A stretch of DNA of 64,000 nt. Source: a virus. Within the stretch, counting starts at the first letter, position 1. Every line of letters starts with the position of its first letter. Below the pieces are notes generated by a model that searched no databases, was not told the DNA's origin, and saw only the letters and a list, made by a program, of their open reading frames with translations. The stretch covers positions 186,001 through 250,000 of IMG/VR virus record IMGVR_UViG_3300012582_000194. The stretch is one strand, 5' to 3'. Of the stretch, positions 57,351 to 64,000 are shown in pieces. The translations under genes were made by a program, and so were the position numbers.

Positions 57351-57509
57351 ATGAAGAAATTTACTGACTACCAATTAGTTATAGAAAAAAAGGAAATAGA
57401 AAGAAAGAAATATTTAGAAGTAATTCACTTACCCGAATTATCAATAACAAAAGAATCACTTAATGAATACCTTAAACTATACAATCTAAAATTAGAAGAA
57501 TTAAAATGA
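57351..57509 (+). CDS. Small helical protein, possible N-tag variant
   Basis: 52 residues: MKKFTDYQLVIEKKE resembles a relaxed packaging-type N-terminus; then a helix. Stop overlaps the next ATG (ATGA). Confidence 0.6.
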   Translation: MKKFTDYQLVIEKKEIERKKYLEVIHLPELSITKESLNEYLKLYNLKLEELK

Positions 57510-57724
57510 AATATTTAAAAACATTTGAGAATTACTATCACGATGTTCTGAATTATTATATCAAGAAGTCTGAAGTAGAAAAAGAGAAAGATGGTGGAGA
57601 TGATAATGATGAAAATCTACCCGATGACTTACTCGATGATGATGAAATAGAAGTTAATGATGTAACTAAACCTTTAAAATATGATGTTAATAATTCTATA
57701 AACATCTTTAACAATTTAATGTAA
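57506..57724 (+). CDS. N-tagged acidic protein
   Basis: 72 residues: MKYLKTFENYYHDVLNYYI tag plus an acidic stretch (DDNDENLPDDLLDDDEIEV). Followed by a terminator. Confidence 0.7.
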   Translation: MKYLKTFENYYHDVLNYYIKKSEVEKEKDGGDDNDENLPDDLLDDDEIEVNDVTKPLKYDVNNSINIFNNLM

Positions 57725-57725
57725 T

Positions 57726-57755
57726 AAAAAAGGGATTCAAACGAATCCCTTTTTT
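57726..57755. terminator. Bidirectional terminator
   Basis: A-run, GGGATTC/GAATCCC (57732-57749), T-run; separates 57724 and the EF-G gene. Confidence 0.9.
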
Positions 57756-57757
57756 AT

Positions 57758-59884
57758 TTATTTAACTATTGTCATAGATATACTATCAGGAACAAAATCA
57801 TACTTAGAAAACGTCATATTAGGGACTGCTCTTCCAGATGTTAGAGTTCTTAATGATGTAATATAACCAAACAACATTGATAGTGGAACTGATGCAGTAA
57901 TAAGCTGAGTATTTCCTTTATTGTCAATATTCGTAATAGAACCTCTTCTCTTATTCAAATCACCAGATACAGACCCAATAAAATCATCAGGTGTAGTTAC
58001 AACTACTTCCATGATAGGTTCTAATAATTTTGGTTTAGCTTGTTTAGAAGCTACTTTAAATCCTTCTTTTGCTGCTAATTCAAATGACAATGCATCAGAA
58101 TCCACATCATGATAAGAACCATGTATAAGTCTAATTTTCATAGATTCTACAGGATAGCCACCTAAAGGACCATTTTTCATAGCTTCTTCAAATCCTTTTT
58201 GAATAGGTGTGATAAATTCTTTTGGAATTACTCCACCAACTATTTCATTAACGAATTCCAAACCTAATTTTCCATCTTCACGTGGACCAATTTCAAACAC
58301 AATATCAGCAAATTTACCTCTACCACCAGTTTGTTTACTGAATACTTCTCTATGTTGAAACTTATTAGTTAAGGTTTCTTTGTACGCAACTAAAGGCGCA
58401 CCTTGTTTTACCTCAACACCATGATCACGTTTCAATGTTTCAAGTCTAACTTCTAAGTGAAGCTCACCCATACCCCTTATTATAGTTTGACCAGTTTCTT
58501 TATCAGTATTTACTCTAAGAGATGGATCCTCTTCAACTAATTTAGAAAGAGCAATTCCCAATTTATCAGAATCCGCTTGACTTTTTGCTTCAATCGCATA
58601 ACCTATCACAGGCTCAGGAAAAGACATAGACTCTAAAACAACTTTGTTATCAATAACAAGTGTATCACCAGTTCTAATATTCTTTATACCGATAAACGCA
58701 ACTATATCACCTGCTTCTGCACTTTCAATTTGAATTTGCTTATTCGAGTGCATTTGTACAATTCTTGATACTCTTTCTTTAGTACCTGTTCTCATATTAA
58801 TAATATAAGAACCTGCATTAATATGACCAGAATAACATCTAACATAACACAACTTACCATATTGGTCAGTTGTTATCTTAAAAGCAAGTCCAGTAAATGG
58901 TCTACCAATCGCTGGAGTAATCTCAACTTCTTCATCAGTATCAGTATTTATACCCTTTGTGATCCTATCTTTAGGTGAAGGAAGATATGCACATACAGCA
59001 TCTATTACAGACTGAACACCTTTATTTTTAAAGGCAGAACCGCAAAGAACTGGAAATATTTTCATTTCAACAGTAGCCTTTCTGATAACAGATTTCACTT
59101 CTTCTTCACTAATTTCTTGATTATCCAAATATTTTAGCATAAGTTCATCATCATATTCAGATAGAGTTTCTAATAAAGATTTTCTGTATTCATTTACAGT
59201 TTCTACTATATCTGTCGGAATTTCAATTTCTCTATAAGTTTTACCTTCATCTTCAGTATTCCATAGAATACCTTTCATTGCAATTAAATCAACTACCCCG
59301 ATAAAACCATCTTCTGAACCAATTGGTATTTGTAATGGTATTGCATTCGCACCGAGTTTTTCTCTTATAGTTTTAACAGCCTTAAAGAAGTTAGCACCCG
59401 CTCTATCCATTTTATTAACAAAACATACTCTTGGAACACCATAACGATCAGCTTGTCTCCAAACAGTCTCAGACTGTGGTTCTACACCCGATACAGCGCA
59501 AAATAGAGCAACTGCACCATCCAATACTCTAAGTGAACGTTCTACCTCAACTGTAAAGTCAACATGTCCTGGTGTGTCTATAATGTTAATATTATAGGAT
59601 TCACTATTTGGTATAAGTTCACCTTGTGTTGTTGGATAGTTCCAAAATACTGTAGTTGCAGCAGAAGTAATCGTAATACCTCTTTCTTTTTCTAAATCCA
59701 TATGGTCCATTGTAGCACCCGCACCATCTCTATCATGTACTTCACCAATTTTGTGTGTTTTACCCGTATAATATAAAATACGCTCTGTTGTTGTAGTTTT
59801 ACCAGCATCGATATGGGCCATAATTCCAACATTTCTAAGTAGTCCGAGTTCCTTACCTTTCCTACCTGTATCCGAATCTTTCAT
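57758..59884 (-). CDS. fusA: Translation elongation factor G (full length)
   Basis: 708 residues, the normal EF-G length, all five domains. G1 AHIDAGKT (23-30), G2 RGITI (68-72), G3 DTPGHVDF (103-110), G4 NKMD (157-160), G5 region CGSAFKNKG; domain [21 protein letters not shown]; domain [10 protein letters not shown] and FGYITSLRT. Catalyses GTP-driven translocation and, with RRF, ribosome recycling. Odd: switch-I region reads [20 protein letters not shown] instead of the usual HDGAATMDWMxxExERG. The WNYPTTQG insertion after domain G2 resembles Bacteroidetes EF-G (recollection), suggesting capture from a host. Confidence 0.97.
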   Translation of the reverse strand: MKDSDTGRKGKELGLLRNVGIMAHIDAGKTTTTERILYYTGKTHKIGEVHDRDGAGATMDHMDLEKERGITITSAATTVFWNYPTTQGELIPNSESYNINIIDTPGHVDFTVEVERSLRVLDGAVALFCAVSGVEPQSETVWRQADRYGVPRVCFVNKMDRAGANFFKAVKTIREKLGANAIPLQIPIGSEDGFIGVVDLIAMKGILWNTEDEGKTYREIEIPTDIVETVNEYRKSLLETLSEYDDELMLKYLDNQEISEEEVKSVIRKATVEMKIFPVLCGSAFKNKGVQSVIDAVCAYLPSPKDRITKGINTDTDEEVEITPAIGRPFTGLAFKITTDQYGKLCYVRCYSGHINAGSYIINMRTGTKERVSRIVQMHSNKQIQIESAEAGDIVAFIGIKNIRTGDTLVIDNKVVLESMSFPEPVIGYAIEAKSQADSDKLGIALSKLVEEDPSLRVNTDKETGQTIIRGMGELHLEVRLETLKRDHGVEVKQGAPLVAYKETLTNKFQHREVFSKQTGGRGKFADIVFEIGPREDGKLGLEFVNEIVGGVIPKEFITPIQKGFEEAMKNGPLGGYPVESMKIRLIHGSYHDVDSDALSFELAAKEGFKVASKQAKPKLLEPIMEVVVTTPDDFIGSVSGDLNKRRGSITNIDNKGNTQLITASVPLSMLFGYITSLRTLTSGRAVPNMTFSKYDFVPDSISMTIVK

Positions 59885-60145
59885 TTTCTTTTTTTTTATT
59901 TTTTGGTTAATTTTTACAAATAAAAAACCCTGAATTTTTTATGTTCAGGGTTTATATGATTGATTAAAAGTATTAGAATTTAGTCAATATATACCCTGTC
60001 GTATCTTGATACGATAATTGTTTTGATAATAAATTTTAATACTGTTTTCATAATATTCTATATATCTTTGTGTATTATACCTCTATAACGCAAAAATATC
60101 AAAAATGTTATATCTTTAAAGAAAACATTTTAAATATATATCATT
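59885..60145. other. 261-bp intergenic region
   Basis: Contains the terminator-like hairpin at 59927-59951, the perfect palindrome CGTATCTTGATACG (60000-60013, operator-like), a minus-strand micro-ORF of 23 codons (59980-60051, MKTVLKFIIKTII start, unproven), and a lone plus-strand TATCTTTG (60063-60070) without a -33 box. Confidence 0.5.
59927..59951 (-). terminator. Hairpin upstream of EF-G gene
   Basis: ACCCTGAA (59927-59934) with TTCAGGGT (59944-59951); followed on the minus strand by a T-run. Lies between promoter region and EF-G, so possibly an attenuator. Confidence 0.65.
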
Positions 60146-60472
60146 ATGATATTCAATTTCACCAAATTTAATGAATCAAATACTGAAAATAATAAAATAT
60201 ATCCATGTTATTGTTTTGCTGTTTATGATGATGAAGCACCTAAAAACTTAGAAAATATTAAAAAATTATTAAAATCAATAGATGGTATTCGAATAATATA
60301 TAATCATTATAATGATGGTGAAATATACTTACACGTAATAATACAAGATAAAGATGATGAATATTTAAAAACATACGTAAAAGATACATTATACAAATTA
60401 GATAAACTTGCAGTTAATTTTTATATGTATAGCGAAAATGATATAAAATTTTTAATTGGTCATGGAAAATAA
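60146..60472 (+). CDS. 'DKDDEYLKTYV' family protein
   Basis: 108 residues. MIFNFTKFNESN start, then KSIDGIRIIYNHYN, VIIQDKDDEYLKTYVKDTLYKL, YSENDIKFL. Paralogue of 44177-44488, 60462-60743 and the C-terminus of 22450-23154. Overlaps the next gene by 11 bases. Confidence 0.7.
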   Translation: MIFNFTKFNESNTENNKIYPCYCFAVYDDEAPKNLENIKKLLKSIDGIRIIYNHYNDGEIYLHVIIQDKDDEYLKTYVKDTLYKLDKLAVNFYMYSENDIKFLIGHGK

Positions 60473-60743
60473 TTATACTTGTTATAGACTAACTTTACCA
60501 GAATCTAAAGATATAGTATCTAAATTTAGAGGACTTAAAAATAAGCTTAATGAAATTGAAGGATTAGAAGTATATCACTATAAATTAACTGCTGTTTTAC
60601 ATACTATAATCATTATAATAAAAGATGAAAAAAATCTTTATTTAGTCGATTATATAACTAATTGTTTAAAGAAACTTGGAAGGAATTTTAATATGCTTTC
60701 TCTCACTGAAACCGATTTATTAAAATTGAGAAAATTAAAATAA
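60462..60743 (+). CDS. 'DEKNLYLVDYI' family protein
   Basis: 93 residues from the ATG at 60462. LNEIEGLEVYHYKL, IIIKDEKNLYLVDYITNCLKKL, LTETDLLKLRKLK. Confidence 0.7.
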   Translation: MENNYTCYRLTLPESKDIVSKFRGLKNKLNEIEGLEVYHYKLTAVLHTIIIIIKDEKNLYLVDYITNCLKKLGRNFNMLSLTETDLLKLRKLK

Positions 60744-60744
60744 A

Positions 60745-61266
60745 TTATTCAACCCCATATTTACCGTAGCAATATACTTTATATTTAGAAATATTTGACT
60801 TAAGGCTATTTAAAATACTTTCAAAATTATCAAAAGTTATTCTATTATCAAAGAAACCAATTGTCTCTAAAAACTTATCATTTTCTTCCATATCATCATC
60901 TGAATTTTCATCTGAATAAACATCTTCATTAATGTAGAATACTAAATTAACTTTAAGCTTTTTTAAAGCATGAAAAATATTAACTTCTAAAACAGTATCA
61001 AATGCTCTACCGTCAAATTCTTTTGTAATTATGAAATATATCATAGTAGAATTATTACTATCTTTTACATAAACATGCTCATTGTTAAATTCTGGAATAG
61101 CTTTAAAAACCATAGATTTTATATACTTAGTATAATTTGCTACTTCTGGTTCAGGTTTTCCAAACATAAATCTGCTAAATTTCTTTGTTTTAGCCATATC
61201 CTTTATTTCCGAATCGGGCAACTTTGCCATATCAGAATAATCATAATATTCTTTTATATACTTCAT
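60745..61266 (-). CDS. N-tagged hypothetical protein
   Basis: 173 residues. MKYIKEYYDYSDM is a variant N-terminal tag; then a basic segment and an alpha/beta domain (VYVKDSNNSTMIYFIITKEF) with an acidic insert (SDENSDDDMEEND). Upstream ATATATACAAT is shared with 38863. Confidence 0.7.
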   Translation of the reverse strand: MKYIKEYYDYSDMAKLPDSEIKDMAKTKKFSRFMFGKPEPEVANYTKYIKSMVFKAIPEFNNEHVYVKDSNNSTMIYFIITKEFDGRAFDTVLEVNIFHALKKLKVNLVFYINEDVYSDENSDDDMEENDKFLETIGFFDNRITFDNFESILNSLKSNISKYKVYCYGKYGVE

Positions 61267-61377
61267 ATTGTATATATTTAAAACATTTCTCTTTTTTAAT
61301 ACATCTCAACATGTTGATTATAAACAGTTTATTTAAAATTATTAGATTTTAAAACTTTTCAATTTCTAATCAATATA
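61267..61377. other. 111-bp AT-rich divergent intergenic region
   Basis: Holds the ATATATACAAT element next to 61266; no canonical -33/-7 promoter seen. Confidence 0.4.
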
Positions 61378-61590
61378 ATGTCTATGGAAAAGGTATTAAT
61401 TATTTCTTCAATCATATTGACAGTTCTATCAATTGGTTGATTTGGTGTATACACAATCAAAACATCCGTCGGAAAATTATTGATGTGTCAAGACAACAGA
61501 GAATTTTCCGATATAATGGGAAATGAGCTTATATCAGAAATACAAAAAGATTCTGTGAAAGTATTTAAAATAGATAAAAAACAAGAATAA
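61378..61590 (+). pseudogene. Small TM gene with an in-frame TGA
   Basis: MSMEKVLIISSILTVLSIG, then TGA (61438-61440), then FGVYTIKTSVGKLL and a charged helix to 61590 in the same frame. Replacing TGA by TGG (Trp) gives a normal 70-residue membrane protein. TGA is a true stop elsewhere here, so nonsense mutation, readthrough or sequencing error. Confidence 0.55.
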
Positions 61591-61611
61591 AAACTTTAAA
61601 ATTAAATTAAT

Positions 61612-61827
61612 ATGTCAATAGTAAGAAGTAGGGAAGATGAATTAGATAGATTGGAGAAAGCACATAGCGCATTATCCGATATAGCTTTTAGTAGCGCATA
61701 TAGCTCTCACCACGATACTTTAGTCAATGATATTATAAATTTTGACGAATTTACAGAAGTTTATGATAAAATTGCTAAATGGAGTATTGAATTTAGAAAG
61801 AGAGTAGATGATATTGAATATCAATAA
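61612..61827 (+). CDS. Helical hypothetical protein
   Basis: 71 residues: SREDELDRLEKAHSALSDIAF and IAKWSIEFRKRVDDIEYQ. Unrecognised. Confidence 0.65.
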   Translation: MSIVRSREDELDRLEKAHSALSDIAFSSAYSSHHDTLVNDIINFDEFTEVYDKIAKWSIEFRKRVDDIEYQ

Positions 61828-61858
61828 CATTTTTTTTCAATTTAACGTTATATAAATT

Positions 61859-62320
61859 ATGTTAATATTCACCATATTACTTTCAATAATAGCAAATATT
61901 GGTATTGGCGCAATATCATGTGGGTTAGCTTCTATAACTATGAATATGTTTAATGAAGATTATGAAAACTATTTAGCCAGATTAAATTTTTTACAGACTA
62001 TAATACTTTTCTCATTTGGCGTATTAGCCATTTTCACAATACCTTATGCTATAATAAAAAGTGATAAAAATATTATCAAGAGAACAAGATTTAAACTTGG
62101 TGAAAATGTAAAAATAAAAAAGAATGAGATAGAAAAACATTATTCTAAAGAAAGTGCAATTCATAGAGAAAATTGGGTTTATAAAGTAAATTCAATGTCT
62201 GTACGTAATGGTAGATTAGTATATACTATTGCACATGATGGTGGTATGATAATTCGCTTGTATTCATCGGATGTCGAAAAAGTTTTAAGTAGAAAAGAAA
62301 GAATAAAAAATTTATGTTAA
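61859..62320 (+). CDS. Membrane SH3-like tagged protein
   Basis: 153 residues: two TM segments (1-27, 42-65), FKLGENVKIKKNEIEKHY barrel, tail VLSRKERIKNLC. Third member with 50523 and 55698. Confidence 0.8.
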   Translation: MLIFTILLSIIANIGIGAISCGLASITMNMFNEDYENYLARLNFLQTIILFSFGVLAIFTIPYAIIKSDKNIIKRTRFKLGENVKIKKNEIEKHYSKESAIHRENWVYKVNSMSVRNGRLVYTIAHDGGMIIRLYSSDVEKVLSRKERIKNLC

Positions 62321-62745
62321 TTTTAATCATAGCAATTTTTTTAATATTTGGACTGGGTACATGGTATGCAGTTCATACAGATGAAACTTATGATAAAATT
62401 AATGGAGTAATTAAATATAAATACACCAATGTTATTACGGATTTAAAACCAGGTGATGATTTTTCTTGTCGCATAGATGGTGATAGATGTGTAGGCAAAA
62501 TACAGATTATATCAAATCGTGTTTATTTATGTCAAGATGTTAGCTATGGTGTAGCACCTGCGTGGCATTCACATCGTGATAAAATGGGATATGCTTATAG
62601 TTGGTTTGCTGGATATATTTATTTAACTAAAGGAATTAATACAAGAGTATTACAAGAATTTTTACAGTCCATTGAAAAGTACAGTATTACCGACTTTAAG
62701 TTGAGGGATAATAGTAGGAAAGAAAGAATAAAAAGGTTGTATTAA
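62314..62745 (+). CDS. Membrane-anchored tagged protein
   Basis: 143 residues: N-terminal TM (LILIIAIFLIFGLGTW), LKPGDDFSCRIDGDRCVG barrel-like part, WHSHRDKMGYAYSWFAGYIY, tail NSRKERIKRLY. Overlaps 61859-62320 by 7 bases. Confidence 0.8.
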   Translation: MLILIIAIFLIFGLGTWYAVHTDETYDKINGVIKYKYTNVITDLKPGDDFSCRIDGDRCVGKIQIISNRVYLCQDVSYGVAPAWHSHRDKMGYAYSWFAGYIYLTKGINTRVLQEFLQSIEKYSITDFKLRDNSRKERIKRLY

Positions 62746-63002
62746 TTCTCTTTTTTATCATTAAGCTTTCTAAGTTCTTCTAATATTTCCAAAGAATTAT
62801 TAAGTATTTTTCCAAATTTAGTTTCTTCAAAGCAATTCAATTCGGTGAGAGTATTTCTATCAGTTTTACTACCGTTCTCTCTCCACCAATTTTCAAATAC
62901 TTCATTATTTCCCAATTCGCATGCACGTGGTTCATCGGGAGTATAAACTTTTATTTTACCTATTTTATAAAATTTACAATTTGGACAATTTTTATTTTTC
63001 AT
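62742..63002 (-). CDS. Cysteine-motif small protein
   Basis: 86 residues: CPNCKFY at the start and further Cys (RACELG, LNCFEE), a probable metal site; helical end. Unrecognised. Confidence 0.65.
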   Translation of the reverse strand: MKNKNCPNCKFYKIGKIKVYTPDEPRACELGNNEVFENWWRENGSKTDRNTLTELNCFEETKFGKILNNSLEILEELRKLNDKKEN

Positions 63003-63361
63003 AAGAATAGGTTTTTAATATGTTCTGCTATAATTTCTTTTTCTTCTTCGGTGTAAGTACCTTTAACAATTTTTGAGAAATCTTTTAATGATTTGTAGTA
63101 TTCATTCATTGTATTTGCAACTGCGCCTTGAGCTTTATGTTTCTCTGTAATTTCTGGAATTATTCTATCTACATTAATTGGGCAGATAAAATATTTCTTA
63201 TCATCGTAGAATCCTTGAATAGAAACTATTTTACCATCTTTAGCTGTATTAATTTTAGTGATAGTAAATTTCATTTTGGTTTGAAATTTTGTATCGTATG
63301 TTTTACCTTCTTCTAAAGGTAGAGATACTTTAAAACTGAAGTTGTCTGTGAAGTTTTCCAA
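62999..63361 (-). CDS. Hypothetical protein
   Basis: 120 residues, N-terminal beta domain (FKVSLPLEEGKTYDTKF), helical C-terminus. Coupled to 62742-63002. Confidence 0.65.
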   Translation of the reverse strand: MENFTDNFSFKVSLPLEEGKTYDTKFQTKMKFTITKINTAKDGKIVSIQGFYDDKKYFICPINVDRIIPEITEKHKAQGAVANTMNEYYKSLKDFSKIVKGTYTEEEKEIIAEHIKNLFL

Positions 63362-63362
63362 G

Positions 63363-63743
63363 TTATTGTAATTTTATAATTAGTTCAACATCTTTATTTA
63401 GATAAGCTAATAGCATATTTTTAATTTTAGTATCATTTGTTATGGAATCATAAATGTTAACACCTGAACCACTTTCCATTGCTTCAATATCATTTACTTC
63501 CCAACCATCTACGGAGAATTCTATTGATTTCAATTCTATTGATTCTTCTACACCACCATAAATTACAGATAATGTTTTTTTATTTTTGAAGTATAGATAA
63601 CGCTTATCTGGGTCAGAAATTTTATAAATAATTTTTAGAAAGTAATCCATAATTGGTGATACTACACCATCATCCGTTAAAATAGATAACATTTCATGTT
63701 CAAATCCAATTTTAACTAATACAATCTTACCATTTATATTCAT
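63363..63743 (-). CDS. Hypothetical protein
   Basis: 126 residues, beta-rich (GKIVLVKIGFEHEML, LSVIYGGVEESIEL). Leaderless promoter 4 bases before ATG. Unrecognised. Confidence 0.7.
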   Translation of the reverse strand: MNINGKIVLVKIGFEHEMLSILTDDGVVSPIMDYFLKIIYKISDPDKRYLYFKNKKTLSVIYGGVEESIELKSIEFSVDGWEVNDIEAMESGSGVNIYDSITNDTKIKNMLLAYLNKDVELIIKLQ

Positions 63744-63747
63744 AATA

Positions 63748-63779
63748 CAAAAATAACATAATTTATCTAAATTTCCAAA
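63748..63779 (-). promoter_or_regulatory. Promoter for a leaderless mRNA
   Basis: TTTG (63776-63779), 20 bases, TATTTTTG (63748-63755), four bases, ATG 63743. Confidence 0.75.
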
Positions 63780-63803
63780 TAATGAAGCATTTTATTTAAA
63801 TTA

Positions 63804-63835
63804 TTTGTATTTGTCTACAAAAAATATTACCTTTG
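63804..63835 (+). promoter_or_regulatory. Promoter for a leaderless mRNA
   Basis: TTTG (63804-63807), 20 bases, TACCTTTG (63828-63835), four bases, ATG 63840. Confidence 0.85.
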
Positions 63836-63839
63836 TATC

Positions 63840-64000
63840 ATGTCAAATATTATAGAAGATAAAGATTATATATTGGTAAACATTGAAAACGCAAAATTCA
63901 ATGTTGAAGGCATTTTAGAAAAAATGCTTGATAAATCTTATTTGAAATATAAAATTTTTAATAATAGATTTACTATCTTTTTTAAAGATGGTGGATTTTT
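63840..64000 (+). CDS. Partial hypothetical protein (continues past right edge)
   Basis: 53 codons visible: MSNIIEDKDYILVNIENAKF, then a helix GILEKMLDKSYLKY. Start fixed by the leaderless promoter. Unrecognised. Confidence 0.75.
   Translation, partial: MSNIIEDKDYILVNIENAKFNVEGILEKMLDKSYLKYKIFNNRFTIFFKDGGF

Noticed and set aside
1-64000. General reassignment of TGA or TAA as sense codons
   Set aside because: Both are used as stops at tight gene junctions (TTATGA, TAATG) throughout; only isolated in-frame cases exist.
1-64000. CRISPR array or insertion sequence
   Set aside because: No regularly spaced direct repeats and no transposase-like or integrase-like protein found.
1-64000. Host chromosome rather than phage (because of EF-G and ClpX)
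   Set aside because: No metabolic or ribosomal operons, extreme density of tiny orphan genes, DenV and packaging-like tags; phage origin fits better, though the full contig would be decisive.

Overview
The window looks like part of a very large, AT-rich phage genome infecting a Bacteroidetes host. Three things support this. (1) Promoters are of the Bacteroidetes sigma type: TTTG, about 20 bases, then TAnnTTTG, seen about 20 times on both strands. (2) The layout is phage-like: about 170 tightly packed, mostly very short genes in strand-switching blocks with 1-14 base start/stop overlaps. (3) It carries phage-type functions: a T4 endonuclease V homologue, tRNA-like genes, a full-length EF-G and a ClpX-like unfoldase. 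No head, tail, terminase or polymerase gene is recognisable, so this is an accessory/host-takeover region. Calling it a jumbo phage is inference.

Layout. 1-11570, minus: small genes, two tRNA-Glu-like genes, a stand-alone ABC ATPase, a 2OG-Fe(II)-like protein, a ppGpp-hydrolase-like HD protein, a secreted PepSY-like protein. 11710-21785, plus: a long coupled operon of tagged small proteins, a HEKIH membrane protein and a cold-shock/S1-like protein. 21796-31499, minus: membrane proteins, unknowns, a ClpX-like AAA+ protein. 31617-34503, plus: tagged protein, denV, small repeated families. 34520-38612, minus: zincin, tagged proteins, tandem duplicates. 38863-43515, mixed strands: proteins starting MKYLKLFEN-like, an ATPase, a zincin. 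43533-48461, minus: HAD phosphatase, ferritin-like gene broken by a stop, a frameshifted gene. 48538-57724, mixed: envelope proteins, SH3-like tagged proteins, a 2H phosphoesterase. 57758-59884, minus: EF-G. 60146-64000: further small families.

Main observation. About 40 otherwise different proteins end in one short basic amphipathic tail, R-[KR]-x-x-I-x-x-[LI]. It occurs as NRKSRIDNLNL-like (often after a GDxV SH3-like barrel, sometimes behind membrane helices) or as FITIAEHRKxIIEELL-like. A second set of about 8 proteins shares an N-terminal peptide, MK-[YH]-[LF]-K-x-[FY]-E-[ND]-[YF], reminiscent of T4 capsid-targeting sequences; members include a zincin and, more loosely, a 2H phosphoesterase. 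The ClpX homologue lacks the zinc-binding domain and has altered substrate-recognition loops, so the C-terminal tails could be sorting or degradation signals it reads; this is a hypothesis.

Regulation. Many promoters place the -7 box only 4-5 bases before ATG, implying leaderless mRNAs. Several intergenic regions of higher GC fold into multi-stem structures and may be ncRNAs or leaders. Function is unassigned for most genes; where I do not recognise a family I say so.
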